Source of the DNA: Haematococcus lacustris
Taxonomy: Eukaryota; Chlorophyta; Chlorophyceae; Chlamydomonadales; Haematococcaceae
Assembly (NCBI GenBank): GCA_030144725.1
Contig: JASKMD010000007.1
Coordinates: 7,665,368-7,729,367, forward strand
Direction of reading: 5' to 3'
Length of the DNA: 64,000 nt
The position numbers and the translations under genes were made by a program. Positions 49,308 through 64,000 of the stretch are shown one piece after another. The number at the start of each line of letters is the position of its first letter. The stretch's first letter is position 1. The notes beneath the pieces were generated by a model that saw nothing but the letters and a program-made list of their open reading frames with translations, was not told the origin of the DNA and did not search any database.

Positions 49308-52300
49308 TCACAGCTTGAGGCCCGTCATAAGCTCAAAGCCCTCCTGTCCACCTGAAAAGGGCAAATAGCATCACAACTGAGAGTAGCGACACTGAGAGTA
49401 GCGACATGAGTTGGGCACAACTGCATGTAGGAGAGGCAATGCAACACGCCATGGACCATATGTCCTTGACCTTGAGTTGCGACTGGCAAGCCAATACGCC
49501 AGCCACCACTGACAGCCAGCTAAGCTGCACCTGCTCGCCCTGACCCCCCTCACCCAAGTGCTCTGCATATCGTGGACTGAGGTAGCTCGCAAACCAAGGG
49601 GACCCGGACGGGTCATTGAAGAGTTGCGGCAGGCAACGCTTCTGACTGCTGGTGGGCTTGCACCTCAGCGCGTTGCGGAAGATCATTCTGCAGCAAAATG
49701 TCAAGGCAGCCACACCTTTGTCTACAGAGGGCGGCTGCACATCAGCAGTGTACCGAGGCTTCCAGCCAAGCTGACATGCTCATCAAGCCACACAAGCGCT
49801 AGGTCCTCCACTGCTGCACTGCCCCTCCCATGCCTTTTGTGCCATGTAAGTATGCTGGCGACAGTGCTCACACATTGAGTCAGGGTTAGCACCCACCCTG
49901 CCAGTGCTACAAACCCCACCCACCTTCTCAGCAACATTAGCTCATCCCGGTGGGTGCACTTCAGAGTATGGAATGGCTTGCCCTGGGGCATGTGGGGCAT
50001 CATGTATTGCTGGAAGTCATCCACGCTGCGGTTACTGCAAGCAGCTCGGCACAACGCAGCCAGCTCCAGCAGCGACTTGGCAGAGCCTGGTACGCATGGC
50101 TGGGTGCACACAACTCAACCATAACTCTGGGGACTGCAGGCAACATGGCACACCCCAACCAGCTCCAGCAACATCTTGGGGTAGGGCTTGACAACCTGTA
50201 CATCTGCTGCTTTGAGTGGTGGGACACATGGGCAAGCTACGACCCTTCACTCACATGTCTACTCGACTGCTCTCCACAAGGGCCAAGGCCAGCCTGCGTG
50301 TGGTGTTCAGTCACAGCCTCAGCACAGCACAGTCACAGTACCTTGGGTGGCCAGAGTGAAAGCAGCAGCAGCAGCAGAAGTAGCAGTAGAAGAAGGAGAA
50401 CAAGAAGAGGAAGAAGAAGAAGAAGACTCTTCCGGCAGAACCGGCTTGCATCAAGGGAGGAGCTTCTGCTTGGGGCGCGGCCTGCTCCCACCACAGCCAG
50501 AGTGCAGGCAGCAGTCAAGGAGTGGGGTGGATCTGTCCGCAAGCCTCTCACCTGTTGTCAACCACTGTGATGGGCAGGATGGGCCCGCCATCAGGCCCCT
50601 CTTGGATGGGCAGGTGCAGTAGGACAAACAGCTCTGCTGAGCAGCCCTCAGGCCTGCAGGGGCAAGCGGAGACCCTGCCAGGTGTGCTCACAATCCTACA
50701 GCCTCTTGCCTACTTCACCATGCTTGCCTAATGCATCATGATGAGGAACGCTAAGCTCTGTAGCAAGCTCTGTAGCAAGCAGGTATGCTCTAAGCTCCGA
50801 GCCTCTTGCAGGTTCTAACTAAGGTTCCTCAAGCACCATAAAAAGCTCTAAGCTCTGCCGCAAGCTCTGTAGCAAGCAGGTAGTGCACGCACAGGGGTTG
50901 GCCGGCCATGTTCTCCACGCCAAGGAAGCGCACACCCTCTGTTGCTCTGATGAACAGGGTCTTGATGCTTTCACGCAGCTCAGTCTCAGCATCACCGTTA
51001 TCAAAACTGCAGCACACAGCCATGATAAGTCACTGCCATGCAACAAGTCTGCCAGCTTCAGCAATGGGTAGCTCTTACTTCTTGCGGGCTTGTTGCATCA
51101 CTTGTTGACGGGTGGACATGGCAAACATATGAAGTGCGAGCAGCTGTGTGCCACTGGAGAGGTCAAAGGGCCGCAGGAGACTGATGTCGAGGCAGTCAGG
51201 GGTGAATGGCATCACAGTCAGGGGCATGGCTGCTGGGCGTGGCTGGGGTGGAGCAGCGAGCAGGGTGGTCGGGGCATCTGCTGGCCAGCGCTCCCACTCC
51301 TGAGGCCAACAGCAGCACCGAAGCAGGTGATGCAGCCTGCTGCCCTGGGCTGATCAAGGGCCACAGGTCAGGGGCTGTGGCATGAGGTCAGGTGGGAAAC
51401 TTGCAGCAGGGTGCTGGCAGCAGCCTCACCTCAGCCTTGCGCAGCTTGAGCCAGACCTGGCCTGACTTGCGCCGCAGCTGGACTGACTCCAGGCCCTGGC
51501 CACCAGAGTAGCAGCCTAGTGGCATACCATCAGGCTCATTAGCTCCACTGCTGATGGGCCAGGGCAGCTGCAGCAGCAGGGGCCGCACGCCTGCAGCAAG
51601 GAAGGCAGCAAGGCAGCAAGGTAGGTGGTGATGATGACCTAGCTGACGCAGGCATTGCAGCTGAGCCAGCAGACAGGGGTAGGCTCTGACCTGCCGGCCG
51701 CTCCAACCTCAGGACGATGAAGTGTGAGGCGGTCACACCAAGGCGCAAGGACAGCAGCTCAGAAGCTTTACCCTGGCTGCCCTTGACGCTGGGCCCACTG
51801 CTTCCGCTGCTGCTGCTGCTGCCTGGCTGCCAGTCCCAGTGCCTGACCACCTCAGCCGTCAAGCCACCTGGCTCACAATCAGCCCTGACTGCAGTGCCGC
51901 TGCTGGTCAGCTGCAGGATGAGGGAGTAGGAGCTGCTGGTCTCAATAGCCTCAGCCACTGCCCAGCTGTAGAGGCTGGCAGCTGCCTGACCATGCTCACT
52001 AGCCACTGGGCCTGCCTGCTCTGATGTTGCTCCTGCTGGCTGGCTGGGTGTGCTTGCAGTGTGGCTGGAAGCTTCAGCAGGGGCGTGGCAGGTTGCTTTG
52101 TGGGCCTTCCAGTGCTTCTTCTGGCAGGCAGGAGAGCAGTAGGTCACCTCCCGGCAACGGCTACATCTGAACAGCTTCACGTTTCCTGCTCCACACTGAG
52201 CACAGCACTGTGCCGCGTCACTGCTTGCTGCTGGCTGGCCTCCACACCCTGCCACAGCCCAGCCAGGCCCCGCTGCCAGCCCAGCCCCAGCTGACTGCAG

Positions 52301-55300
52301 CAGCAGTGTGACCAGGTCAGGGCTGGGTGTGACCTGCTCCACATTGAATGAGCTAAGCCGGGTGGGCTGCAGCACAACCTCGCCCTGGAGAGCATCCATC
52401 ACAACTACCGCGGTGCCGCCCAGGTTCAAACCATGGTCTGCTGGCAGCAGCAGGCTTAGCGTCCATTGGCACCTGTTGCTGCCCGGTACCTCATCAAGGG
52501 ATAGGTTGTCGAGGATGTGCACGCCAGCAGGAGGGACGTGGGCTGGGGACTTGGTTATTGCTGCCCAGGCCATGATGCGCTCATTCCAATTCAAGGGGAA
52601 AGGGATTGGTTGGTCCAGAACGCCTTGGGAGGGGACACTGGCGGCTGACACGGTGCTGTTGGCTGCCACTGGCAGCAGCAGGGCACGCAGCATGGGAGTG
52701 CCGCGGGTAAACACCACTGTGTGTGCCCTCAGGACCACTGGCGACACCTTGGTAAAGCGCAGGAGGCCGGGGCCCTGGGTCAGGTCCAGGCCGCCAGCAG
52801 CAGCTGTATGGCCATCAGGCTGGGCAGCCAGGGTTGCGGCAGAGCGGCCCACCAGGTCAGCCTGCACCGCCCGCCAGCCTAGCTGCCAGTGACGGGGCAG
52901 CTGGGCCCCCACTGCGGTCATCAGCTCCTGGCAGTGGTGCAGGACTGGCTGACCAGCTGCAGAGTTTGGTGAATCTGAGGCTGAGCTGCATTTCAGGCTA
53001 GGCTCGGTGTGGGCCAGGAGGGTGAAGCGACCGGCAGCACAGCCACTCAGCAGCAGGTGGGCCAGGCTGGCAGGGGTGGTGCAGAGCAGGCCGCACCGCT
53101 CCTTAGGGAAAGGCAAAGCCTGAGCAAGGCATCCGGCAACCAGTTTGGACAGTGCCTGATGTCCACACACAGCCAGCCCGTCTCTAAGGAGGCTGGTAGG
53201 ACAGCAGCACCATATCTGTGTGCACCATACCTGTGTGCATCACACCTCAGTTGGAATTTAAAACTTACTACTGCTTCAGCTATATATCATAGTTATATAC
53301 ATTTCTTTATAGAATCTATATAGAGTATAGAAACTTAGCCTGATGAATTAACAGCCAGTCTTTGTGCCAAGCGCTGAAGCTGCGCAGTCTGGAGAGGCAC
53401 ATTGCTCTGGAATGAAGTTGTTCTTTGCACTTGAGCACATCATACTGCAGCAGAGTTAGTGCAGACACTACTTCCAGACCGATACACACTACTATCTGTA
53501 CAGGTGCTGCCTTGCCGATGGCGGGTTTGACAAGCGTCCTTGCTTCCAGCGTGTGCATCTCTTGTACGTTCTGTATGTACTGTGTACCTCCTCTGATGGT
53601 TGGCATCAGAGGAGGCAAGCGTGGTGAGCAAGATGAGACAAGATGAGGTGAGGCAAGGCAGGATGCGCGGAGGTGAGGAGAGATGAGGCAAGATGAGGCA
53701 AGCCTGGCAAGTGGTGCAAGTTAGGTAGTAGCATCAACACGTTGGGGTAGAGCTGGAGCCAAGACAGTAGAACTGAAAGGCCTTTGTGCCAACTTCTGCA
53801 CCACATGTCTGCAACACACATCCATGCCTGCCTGACCTGTGGGGTGCATCTCCTTGTGAGCACCTCCAGATGGTGCTCCAGAGAATCTTTGAGGCCTGCA
53901 GCCACCTTGGCACCCTCCCCTCCTGTCGTACGGCGAGGTGGCACAACACCTTTTGCTCCGGTCAGGGCCAAGCCAGGTATGGAGGACAACACCTTCACGG
54001 CTGGGACCTCCTGGGTCATTGCTCTTGACGGCTCTGCGTGCACAACGGCACCGAACAGGAGCACAATTGGATTGTAGCATTCTGCGATGGACAGTTTGTT
54101 GTCTCACTGAGTGGCCAACTGATCGTGTGTGAACTAAGATTAAGCCAAGCCTTGCGGTGGGATGCGTCAATGAGCAGTGTCAGGGATTGACAACGAGCCA
54201 GAAGAAGTGGACTGCTCATTGCAGCTGGAGGGGGACCTCACCTCCAACCAGGCCAGGCCCAGACTGAGGGTCTTTGCACTGAAGCCACCCTGCAGCCATC
54301 AGCTGCTGCTGGCTCTGCATCAGGGTTTGGGTGAGGGCGGCGGTCCCCACTGCCGCCACTGGCTTGCTCCACACCAGTGGCCGGGGGTCCTGGCGGATGG
54401 CGCTCAGCTGGGCTGCCATGCCCAGGGGCTGTGGCCTGCCAGCTGTGATGTCCGTGACTAAGCGCAGGCCAAGCAGTGTGGGGTACATGCTAGGTGGGCA
54501 GCTCAGACAACTGCAAGACAGGGAGCAAATGTGTTTACACTAATGAAGTGTGACCAACGGTGGAAGAAAACAGACACATCATCTGAATTGACTCTGGCAG
54601 CCAGTATTGGCTAGTAGGTGCACAACCAGTGGCCTTGCACTACCAGAGCACTGGCACAACCAGTGGCAGAGCACAGGACAGGTGGTGGGTGAGCACAGGC
54701 ATTTATTTCATTTTTATTTCTACTACCGTAGTGATACGCCTTGTTGGTGATTTCACCAGATCAATTCGTCACCAAATTGGATCACCAATGTTTGAGCATG
54801 CGGTTGTCACCAACTTTGTATCAGCACCCTCAAGTTCACCATAACTTCATGGTAGCAGCCACTCGCTTTAGTGCTCAAAGGCAGCTGCCCCAATAGTGAA
54901 CAAATGCATGTGTGGACAATGTGCTATTGCTAGGTGTTGCACTTAGCAGCCTCTGGCTTCGTAGATGTATTGAGAATAGAGAGTCACCAAACATGTATCA
55001 CTTCAATGTTGGAGCCAGGCGCTTTCACCAAGTATGTGCCGATAGGGCCTTTGGACCCTGTTTTTTGGTTTTCACCAAATCAGCGTATCGCCAACAAGGC
55101 GTATCACTACGGTATTTGTTTACTTAGTTTCAGTTTCTTTCTATTTTTTATAAATATAGACCGTTACGGTACATGGTAAGCAAAGTGATGCAGATGTGTT
55201 CACAATGATGCCATGTGACCAGGCAAATTGATGGTGGATGAGCACAGACAAATTGCTTGCATCGCTTTAGGCAGCCACGACGGCAGCAGTCGGTGGGCAA

Positions 55301-58300
55301 AGTGTGCGTGATGGTGGCAGCAGCCATGGCTAAGCATTGGCATGAAATAAGGCACAAAAAACTTTTGCTATGCGCTGTGATCAACACCTATTACCCTTCT
55401 TACACTCACCTTTGCAGATATTCACGCATTGATTTGAAGCTCATCGTCCACGTCATGCTGCAGGTGATGAGGCGGGCCAGAGGGTGGGGCACCAGGCGTG
55501 GCTGGGTTGCCAGCAGCAAGTTAAACAGGCCAGCATGGTCCGCGACATTGCTGGTATCAATGACGTGGAACATCAGAGGTTGCTGCACAGCCGGCTGTTG
55601 GAGAGGCTGCCCCTGCTGTGCCTGCTGTGAAGCTCTCACGACTGTTGCCTGGGCAGCAGGGCGGTGGGCCCAGTGCTGCTCCAGGTCAGGGCCCTGGCAC
55701 AGCTGCAGGCAGTCACCCAGCCAGAAGCACAGCTGGGCTGGCACCCCACTCCTGCCAGCGCTGTCACCAGGTCTGCTGTGGCCTACTGGTGGCAGCTGCA
55801 CGGGCACCACCTCCCCTGGCCCGCCCAGCCTTGCATTGCGCTGCATGGCCACACAAGCTGCTGCCATGCGCACCATGCACGCCCTGGCCAGCATGCCTGC
55901 CTTGTATGTCTGGTTCAGCAGTGCAGGGCGGTACTCAGGCCTGGCCCCTGCCTTGCCCACAGGAGGGGCAGGGCAGGGAGGGAAGGCTCCCCAGGGGCCA
56001 TGGAGAGGAGCCTCCTCCACGGCAGGGCTGGCTCTGGCAGCAGTGGCAGCAGCCTGCAGCGCTGAAGCCAGCTGGTCAGGCCGCGCCACTGCCTGCAGCT
56101 CATGCAGCTCAAGGGGAGCCCAGCCACGCATGAACTGTTGGTCATAGTGGGCGGTCCAGCGGGAGATGGGGTCCTCTGAGTAGGGCAGCATCTGCAGCCC
56201 AGCATCAACACATTGGGTGTTACAAGCAGCTCATTGGGCAGCCACCAGTGAAGCAGGCTGTCACAACTGGCTGTGACATGGCGAGGCACAGGAGCCTTAT
56301 GTCATATTCAGGCAGACGAAGCTTCCCAGGCCATGGCCATTGCAATGACTGGGACCCTCTCTGCCCACCCTGTGTGTCTGCCTGCCACTCACTGTGCAGT
56401 TCACCACAGCTGTCTTTGCTGTGCTCTTGCTCCACTGCTGCTCCTGATGACCCCGCAGGCTGCCCAGCTGGGCCCAGGACACAAAGTCAGCCTTCAGGAC
56501 TTCGCCCACGCTGCTGCTGCCGCCATCCCGCTTGGCCAGCACGGTTTTTAGCATCTCTGACTGCGCGTTGAAGGGGAGAGTCTGCAGCACCACCACAGGC
56601 CAGAGCTTAAGGGTGCTGGCAGCCAGACCAACAGCCTCAACAGCCTATGACTTCACAACAGAACACAAGGGCACGCACAGACTCCGTTGTGGCTGTTTGC
56701 TGTGGTATTGGCATCTGGGCTCCAGCCCAACCTAGAGTTTTCACACCATTCTTCGTCACCACCACTGACATGAAGCATGCTCGCATGTAATGATCCACTC
56801 TACGCTCCCCTCTCTGCCAGCTAGTCAAAACATGAAGCTTGGTTGGCGTGTCAGAAGTCCCTCTACGACCGCTGACTGCCTGCCAGCCAGCAAGCCAGCC
56901 CCAGGCACAGTCTTGCTTGCTGCAGCACTGGTGTCGCTACCACAACCCCAACCACATCATGATGGTTCATGGTTGCTGTGTATGGTTGTGCTCAGCTGGG
57001 CTGGTGATCGGCGACCAGTGGCCCCAGCATTGTTTGTGTGTCAGCTGGATGTGTGATCAATGATGTGCTCAGTCATCAGTGGCAGGCACACTGCACTGTG
57101 CTAGGTGTGCTACTCTGTGCAGTCTCGTTGACACTCATACGTAGAGCAAGATCCCTGCAACCACCTCTACGTTCCTCTATGGGCTCACCTCACAAAGCAG
57201 CGGCTCAGCAAGGGCCTTGTCGGTAGCATCCAGGTCAAATGAATCAGAACTGGCTTTGGACGAGTTAGCAAACTTTTGGGTGCGGTGAAGCCTCCTGTAG
57301 GGTGGCAGGCAGCCACGCATCTAGTATCAGGGTTAGGGTTAGGATTAGGATTAGCCATGGCCAAAGGGTGTTGCTTCCATCCGGGAGATCTGTTGGCTGT
57401 TGTTTTTGTTTTATGCAGCTTGGAGCAGTTTGGAGCTGACCTCGTCTGAAGCCACAACCGAGGGCTTGCACCCAGTCAGCGGGAGAGGCCGCACACAAAA
57501 TATGGTTTGAGCCCTTGATGAGGAGGGCGTAGACCCGATAGAGCTGAGCCAACTGAGCAGCAGGCAACTCAGAAAATGGCTGCATGGTGTGAATGCCATT
57601 GCTTACCAGCAGGCTGGCCAGTCTTGACTGAAGGCCTCACTGTCTGTGTGACCACCCCACTGCATGGAGGTCACTCTTTTCAAGCATTTTACTGTGCAAG
57701 TGGCAATGTAGTGTTGCTGCTGATGCTGTCGATGCTTCTAGAGGTACCGCTAACGAGGCTAGAGATGAGGAGTGAGATAAATCACTCATTGAAGAGTGGG
57801 TTAAGGGTGCAGTCATGAGCTCGATCAGCATGTGCCTGACAGAGACCTTGCTTCCCCGGCTTGAGAGCATGACAGTGAGCCTTACTGTAGCTGCCCTGGC
57901 CCCGCACCAGCTGCACTGCCACCAGCAGCTTGCCTGACTTCCAGGATACCGGCTGGTGTGGACTGCCCGGTATTCTCCAGCCACCACCGCAGCACCTCAT
58001 GCACCTTCCTCATGTCATTGGGCCGGGGCACCTGCATCCAGGGGTACCTGAGCAGCAGCAGGCAGGCCAGCAGGCGGCTCAAGGCATGGCGCATGAGCTG
58101 GAAGGCAGTGGGTGCAGGCAAGGCGTCACTGCCTGCCCACCTGCCGTCAAGGATGTGCTGGATGGTGGTCTTGAAGCGCGCCTCCACCTGACTGCCCTTG
58201 TCCCACAGCAGGTTGTACCACACGTCAAACAGCACTGCGTACAAGAAAAAAAAAGAACGTGACGTGCGTGGGCTGTTGGCACTGGTCAGGGCGCTGCCAC

Positions 58301-58767
58301 CACCTCATGACGCTCACACTGCATGTCTGTGGGGCTGGTGGGGTCAACCTCAGTGGCCAGGGCCAGCAGCACCATGTTGCGAGCAATGATGCAGGGGTTG
58401 TGGTCGTTGGCATGCAGCTCCAGATATGAGCAGCTGCTGGCCTTGGTTACGGGGTCTGGGGTGGCAGTGGCTGACGGGCCAGGCGGGCTGAGTGAGCCCA
58501 GCGTCAGCAGCAGGTTGCGGGGGTCGCCACAGCCCAGGGACAGCACGCGGCAGTGGCCCGAGTGGTCGATGGCATAGGGGTGAGGGTTTAGCCAGCTTAC
58601 AGCCTGTGCAAGCACATACGGCGCCGCTCGCTGGACTGGGCGGTTCAATGCGGCAACCCAGCGCTGTACGATGCACCATCACTCTGGATCACCTTGGTGT
58701 TGCCGATAGGGTAGTACAGCTCGTCGAGCTCAAACAGGATGCGACGACCTATCGGCACCGCGCCCAT
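49308..58767 (-). CDS. MYND zinc-finger / DUF4470-like protein, copy C, seventeen exons, intact frame
   Basis: Exons: 58767-58693, 58603-58318, 58234-58141, 58047-57934, 57294-57189, 56605-56393, 56191-55410, 54510-54242, 54033-53864, 53101-51691, 51590-51430, 51299-51079, 51006-50893, 50653-50552, 50034-49924, 49687-49554, 49351-49308 (TGA). Phases agree and the total is 4407 nt (1468 aa). N-terminal motifs CRVLSLGCGDPRNLLLTLGS and NPCIIARNMVLLALATEVDP suggest the DUF4470 domain. Exon 10 encodes one complete MYND finger, CAQCG...CSRCREVTYCSPACQKKHW...C, with all eight zinc ligands apparently present. The C-terminal exons encode RNALRCKPTSSQKRCLPQLF, DPSGSPWFASYLSPRYAEHL and the end GGQEGFELMTGLKL. 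Exon 7 must start at 56191: an upstream acceptor (near 56270) would bring in TAA. The role is unknown; a regulatory or scaffold function through MYND-peptide binding is only a family-level guess. Confidence 0.75.
57328..57354 (+). repeat. Short interstitial telomere-like repeat
   Basis: AGGGTTAGGGTTAGGATTAG and a further ATTAG, i.e. two TTAGGG and two TTAGGA units, in intron 4 of copy C, absent at the same place in copy B. TTAGGG is the telomere type of some chlamydomonadalean lineages. Confidence 0.6.
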
Positions 58768-59118
58768 CGCGATTAGGCGCCCACGGGGCTGAAAGCAGAT
58801 CCGTCTTTGCAAACGGCAAGCGAACATAATGCGCCGTGAAAACATCGTGAAAAGGCCAGCCCAGGTATGCATGGGGCCTCACATCTGTCTGTAGAGGTAC
58901 GTATGTGTGCCCCTTGCAATGATTACTGTTCATTACGTGCGCAAGTCTACCTGTATAAGGCCTCTTTATCATGTAAGCCGTCCCTGTTTTCCAATAAAAA
59001 CAATGCCAATAGGGCGTCTCCGCTACAATTAGCTGCGGGCCAATAACGTTGTTTAGTGCGTCTACTTTCGTCCGTTGTCGCTGTCGAGCACATGCAATGC
59101 GGAATAGCTCCCGTGAAG
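58768..59118. promoter_or_regulatory. Upstream region of MYND copy C
   Basis: The first 75 bp match the flank of copy B and then diverge. It presumably holds the copy C promoter between the start codon and the (GGGGC)n array. No element is certain; an ATG-containing frame upstream (near 58872) is not conserved in B. Confidence 0.4.
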
Positions 59119-60269
59119 GCGGGGCGGGGCGGGGCGGGGCGGGGCGGGGCGGGGCGGGGCGGGGCGGGGCGGGGCGGGGCGGGGCGGGGCGGGGCGGGGC
59201 GGGGCGGGGCGGGGCGGGGCGGGGCGGGGCGGGGCGGGGCGGGGCGGGGCGGGGCGGGGCGGGGCGGGGCGGGGCGGGGCGGGGCGGGGCGGGGCGGGGC
59301 GGGGCGGGGCGGGGCGGGGCGGGGCGGGGCGGGGCGGGGCGGGGCGGGGCGGGGCGGGGCGGGGCGGGGCGGGGCGGGGCGGGGCGGGGCGGGGCGGGGC
59401 GGGGCGGGGCGGGGCGGGGCGGGGCGGGGCGGGGCGGGGCGGGGCGGGGCGGGGCGGGGCGGGGCGGGGCGGGGCGGGGCGGGGCGGGGCGGGGCGGGGC
59501 GGGGCGGGGCGGGGCGGGGCGGGGCGGGGCGGGGCGGGGCGGGGCGGGGCGGGGCGGGGCGGGGCGGGGCGGGGCGGGGCGGGGCGGGGCGGGGCGGGGC
59601 GGGGCGGGGCGGGGCGGGGCGGGGCGGGGCGGGGCGGGGCGGGGCGGGGCGGGGCGGGGCGGGGCGGGGCGGGGCGGGGCGGGGCGGGGCGGGGCGGGGC
59701 GGGGCGGGGCGGGGCGGGGCGGGGCGGGGCGGGGCGGGGCGGGGCGGGGCGGGGCGGGGCGGGGCGGGGCGGGGCGGGGCGGGGCGGGGCGGGGCGGGGC
59801 GGGGCGGGGCGGGGCGGGGCGGGGCGGGGCGGGGCGGGGCGGGGCGGGGCGGGGCGGGGCGGGGCGGGGCGGGGCGGGGCGGGGCGGGGCGGGGCGGGGC
59901 GGGGCGGGGCGGGGCGGGGCGGGGCGGGGCGGGGCGGGGCGGGGCGGGGCGGGGCGGGGCGGGGCGGGGCGGGGCGGGGCGGGGCGGGGCGGGGCGGGGC
60001 GGGGCGGGGCGGGGCGGGGCGGGGCGGGGCGGGGCGGGGCGGGGCGGGGCGGGGCGGGGCGGGGCGGGGCGGGGCGGGGCGGGGCGGGGCGGGGCGGGGC
60101 GGGGCGGGGCGGGGCGGGGCGGGGCGGGGCGGGGCGGGGCGGGGCGGGGCGGGGCGGGGCGGGGCGGGGCGGGGCGGGGCGGGGCGGGGCGGGGCGGGGC
60201 GGGGCGGGGCGGGGCGGGGCGGGGCGGGGCGGGGCGGGGCGGGGCGGGGCGGGGCGGGGCGGGGCGGGG
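59119..60269. repeat. (GGGGC)n pentanucleotide array, 1.15 kb
   Basis: About 230 perfect GGGGC units with no visible interruption, ending GGGGT. The plus strand has a G4 run every five bases. Gly-Ala-Gly-Arg and Pro-Ala-Pro-Arg frames over it are artefacts. Confidence 0.98.
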
Positions 60270-60894
60270 TAGTAGAGCAGCCGGTAATGCACTTGCGCCA
60301 GCAGCAGCTCCAAAAGCTGATAGTGGTATCCAGTCGTCACGACTGCCGTCGTCGCGTCCACATGCCAAAAGCAAAACATGTTCCGACTGCTGCTGCGCGT
60401 TGCAGGTGCCATTCACAACAGTGTGGCGAAGCGTGCTAGTGCGGCGCGCCTGAATGGGGCGAAACCGCATGAATTCAAATGTCGAATTTTGGGCAGGCAC
60501 TGAGCACCGCTGAGAGCGAGATAGTTTTTGCTGCGTCTGCCATCTCGTAGCTATGAGTCTCCTCTGTTCAAAGCACTATATATTTTTGACTGAGTGGCTG
60601 CGAAGATACGGGCTTCCTATCACAGGGGGGTGGTTTCCAGGTAGTTGGGAACGCCTGAGTGTGGATGACCAGCTGCCTAGGGCCAGGAAGCCCAGGGCCA
60701 GGCATTGACAGGGCAGGCAGGGCAGGATGGGCAGGCAAGGCAAGCAGGGCGGGCAGAGGAAGCAGGGCAAGTAGGGCAGGCAGGGCAAGCAGCTTTGACA
60801 ATTCGTGAGCTGAGGGCCCGTCACACAACCCCTCCATTTTACCAAATAGTCTGGCCTCCGTGCGTCCCCCCTTACTCATTCGCTTGCTCCGCGG
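60270..60894. other. Region between the (GGGGC)n array and the FAD monooxygenase gene
   Basis: No supported gene. A degenerate GGGCAGGCAGGGCAAGCAG run lies at about 60705-60790. The last 100 bp before the ATG at 60895 would contain the 5' UTR and promoter. Confidence 0.4.

Positions 60895-64000
<3,106 letters not shown>

Noticed and set aside
58730..60500. Open frames of Gly-Ala-Gly-Arg and Pro-Ala-Pro-Arg over the (GGGGC)n array
   Set aside because: These are the same artefact: a five-base unit without stops in any of the frames concerned.

Overview
The window looks like nuclear DNA of a GC-rich chlorophycean green alga, most likely a chlamydomonadalean (Haematococcus-like is my guess). The evidence is compact spliced genes with many short GT-AG introns, a TGTAA polyadenylation signal, strong third-position G/C, pure microsatellites in introns, a zf-RVT-type LINE and TTAGGG-type interstitial repeats. 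There is no bacterial operon structure. All gene models below are spliced by hand from conserved protein sequence and splice consensus; they were not checked against cDNA or a database.

Left part (1-15 kb): the 3' end of a GH9 endoglucanase-like gene (+); a broken copy of a TnpB/Fanzor-like element gene (-); a complete nine-exon alpha/beta hydrolase (-); and a complete eleven-exon UTP15 gene of the U3 snoRNP (+), which shares a divergent promoter of about 560 bp with the hydrolase. A poorly supported proline-rich/coiled-coil gene lies at 15.8-17.1 kb (-).

Centre (17.6-58.8 kb): three copies of one large seventeen-exon gene encoding a MYND zinc finger with an N-terminal DUF4470-like domain. 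Copy A (+, 17602-26431) converges on copy B (-, 37292-27320); copy C (-, 58767-49308) is a direct repeat of B. In all three the hand-spliced exons agree in phase and mostly in length. A and C give clean open frames (about 1719 and 1468 aa). B has a one-base deletion in its largest exon. A ends in an exon with a second MYND finger, whereas B and C end in a short 14-codon exon. The B-C interval holds a 5'-truncated LINE (about 37.4-43.8 kb, inserted just upstream of B), a stray piece of A's terminal exon, a 1.65 kb pentanucleotide satellite that switches from TCCCA to GCCCA, a G-rich minisatellite and a TA-flanked MITE built from GGTCTTAAGACC palindromes.

Right part (58.8-64 kb): a perfect 1.15 kb (GGGGC)n array, then the 5' part of an FAD-dependent monooxygenase gene (+) that runs off the window. 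Its last visible intron holds a short repeat that also flanks a hAT-like transposase remnant in intron 9 of copy B.

The items most worth following up are the two TnpB/Fanzor-like relics, the triplicated MYND gene family with a conserved GC-AG intron and an exchanged 3' exon, and the satellite arrays.
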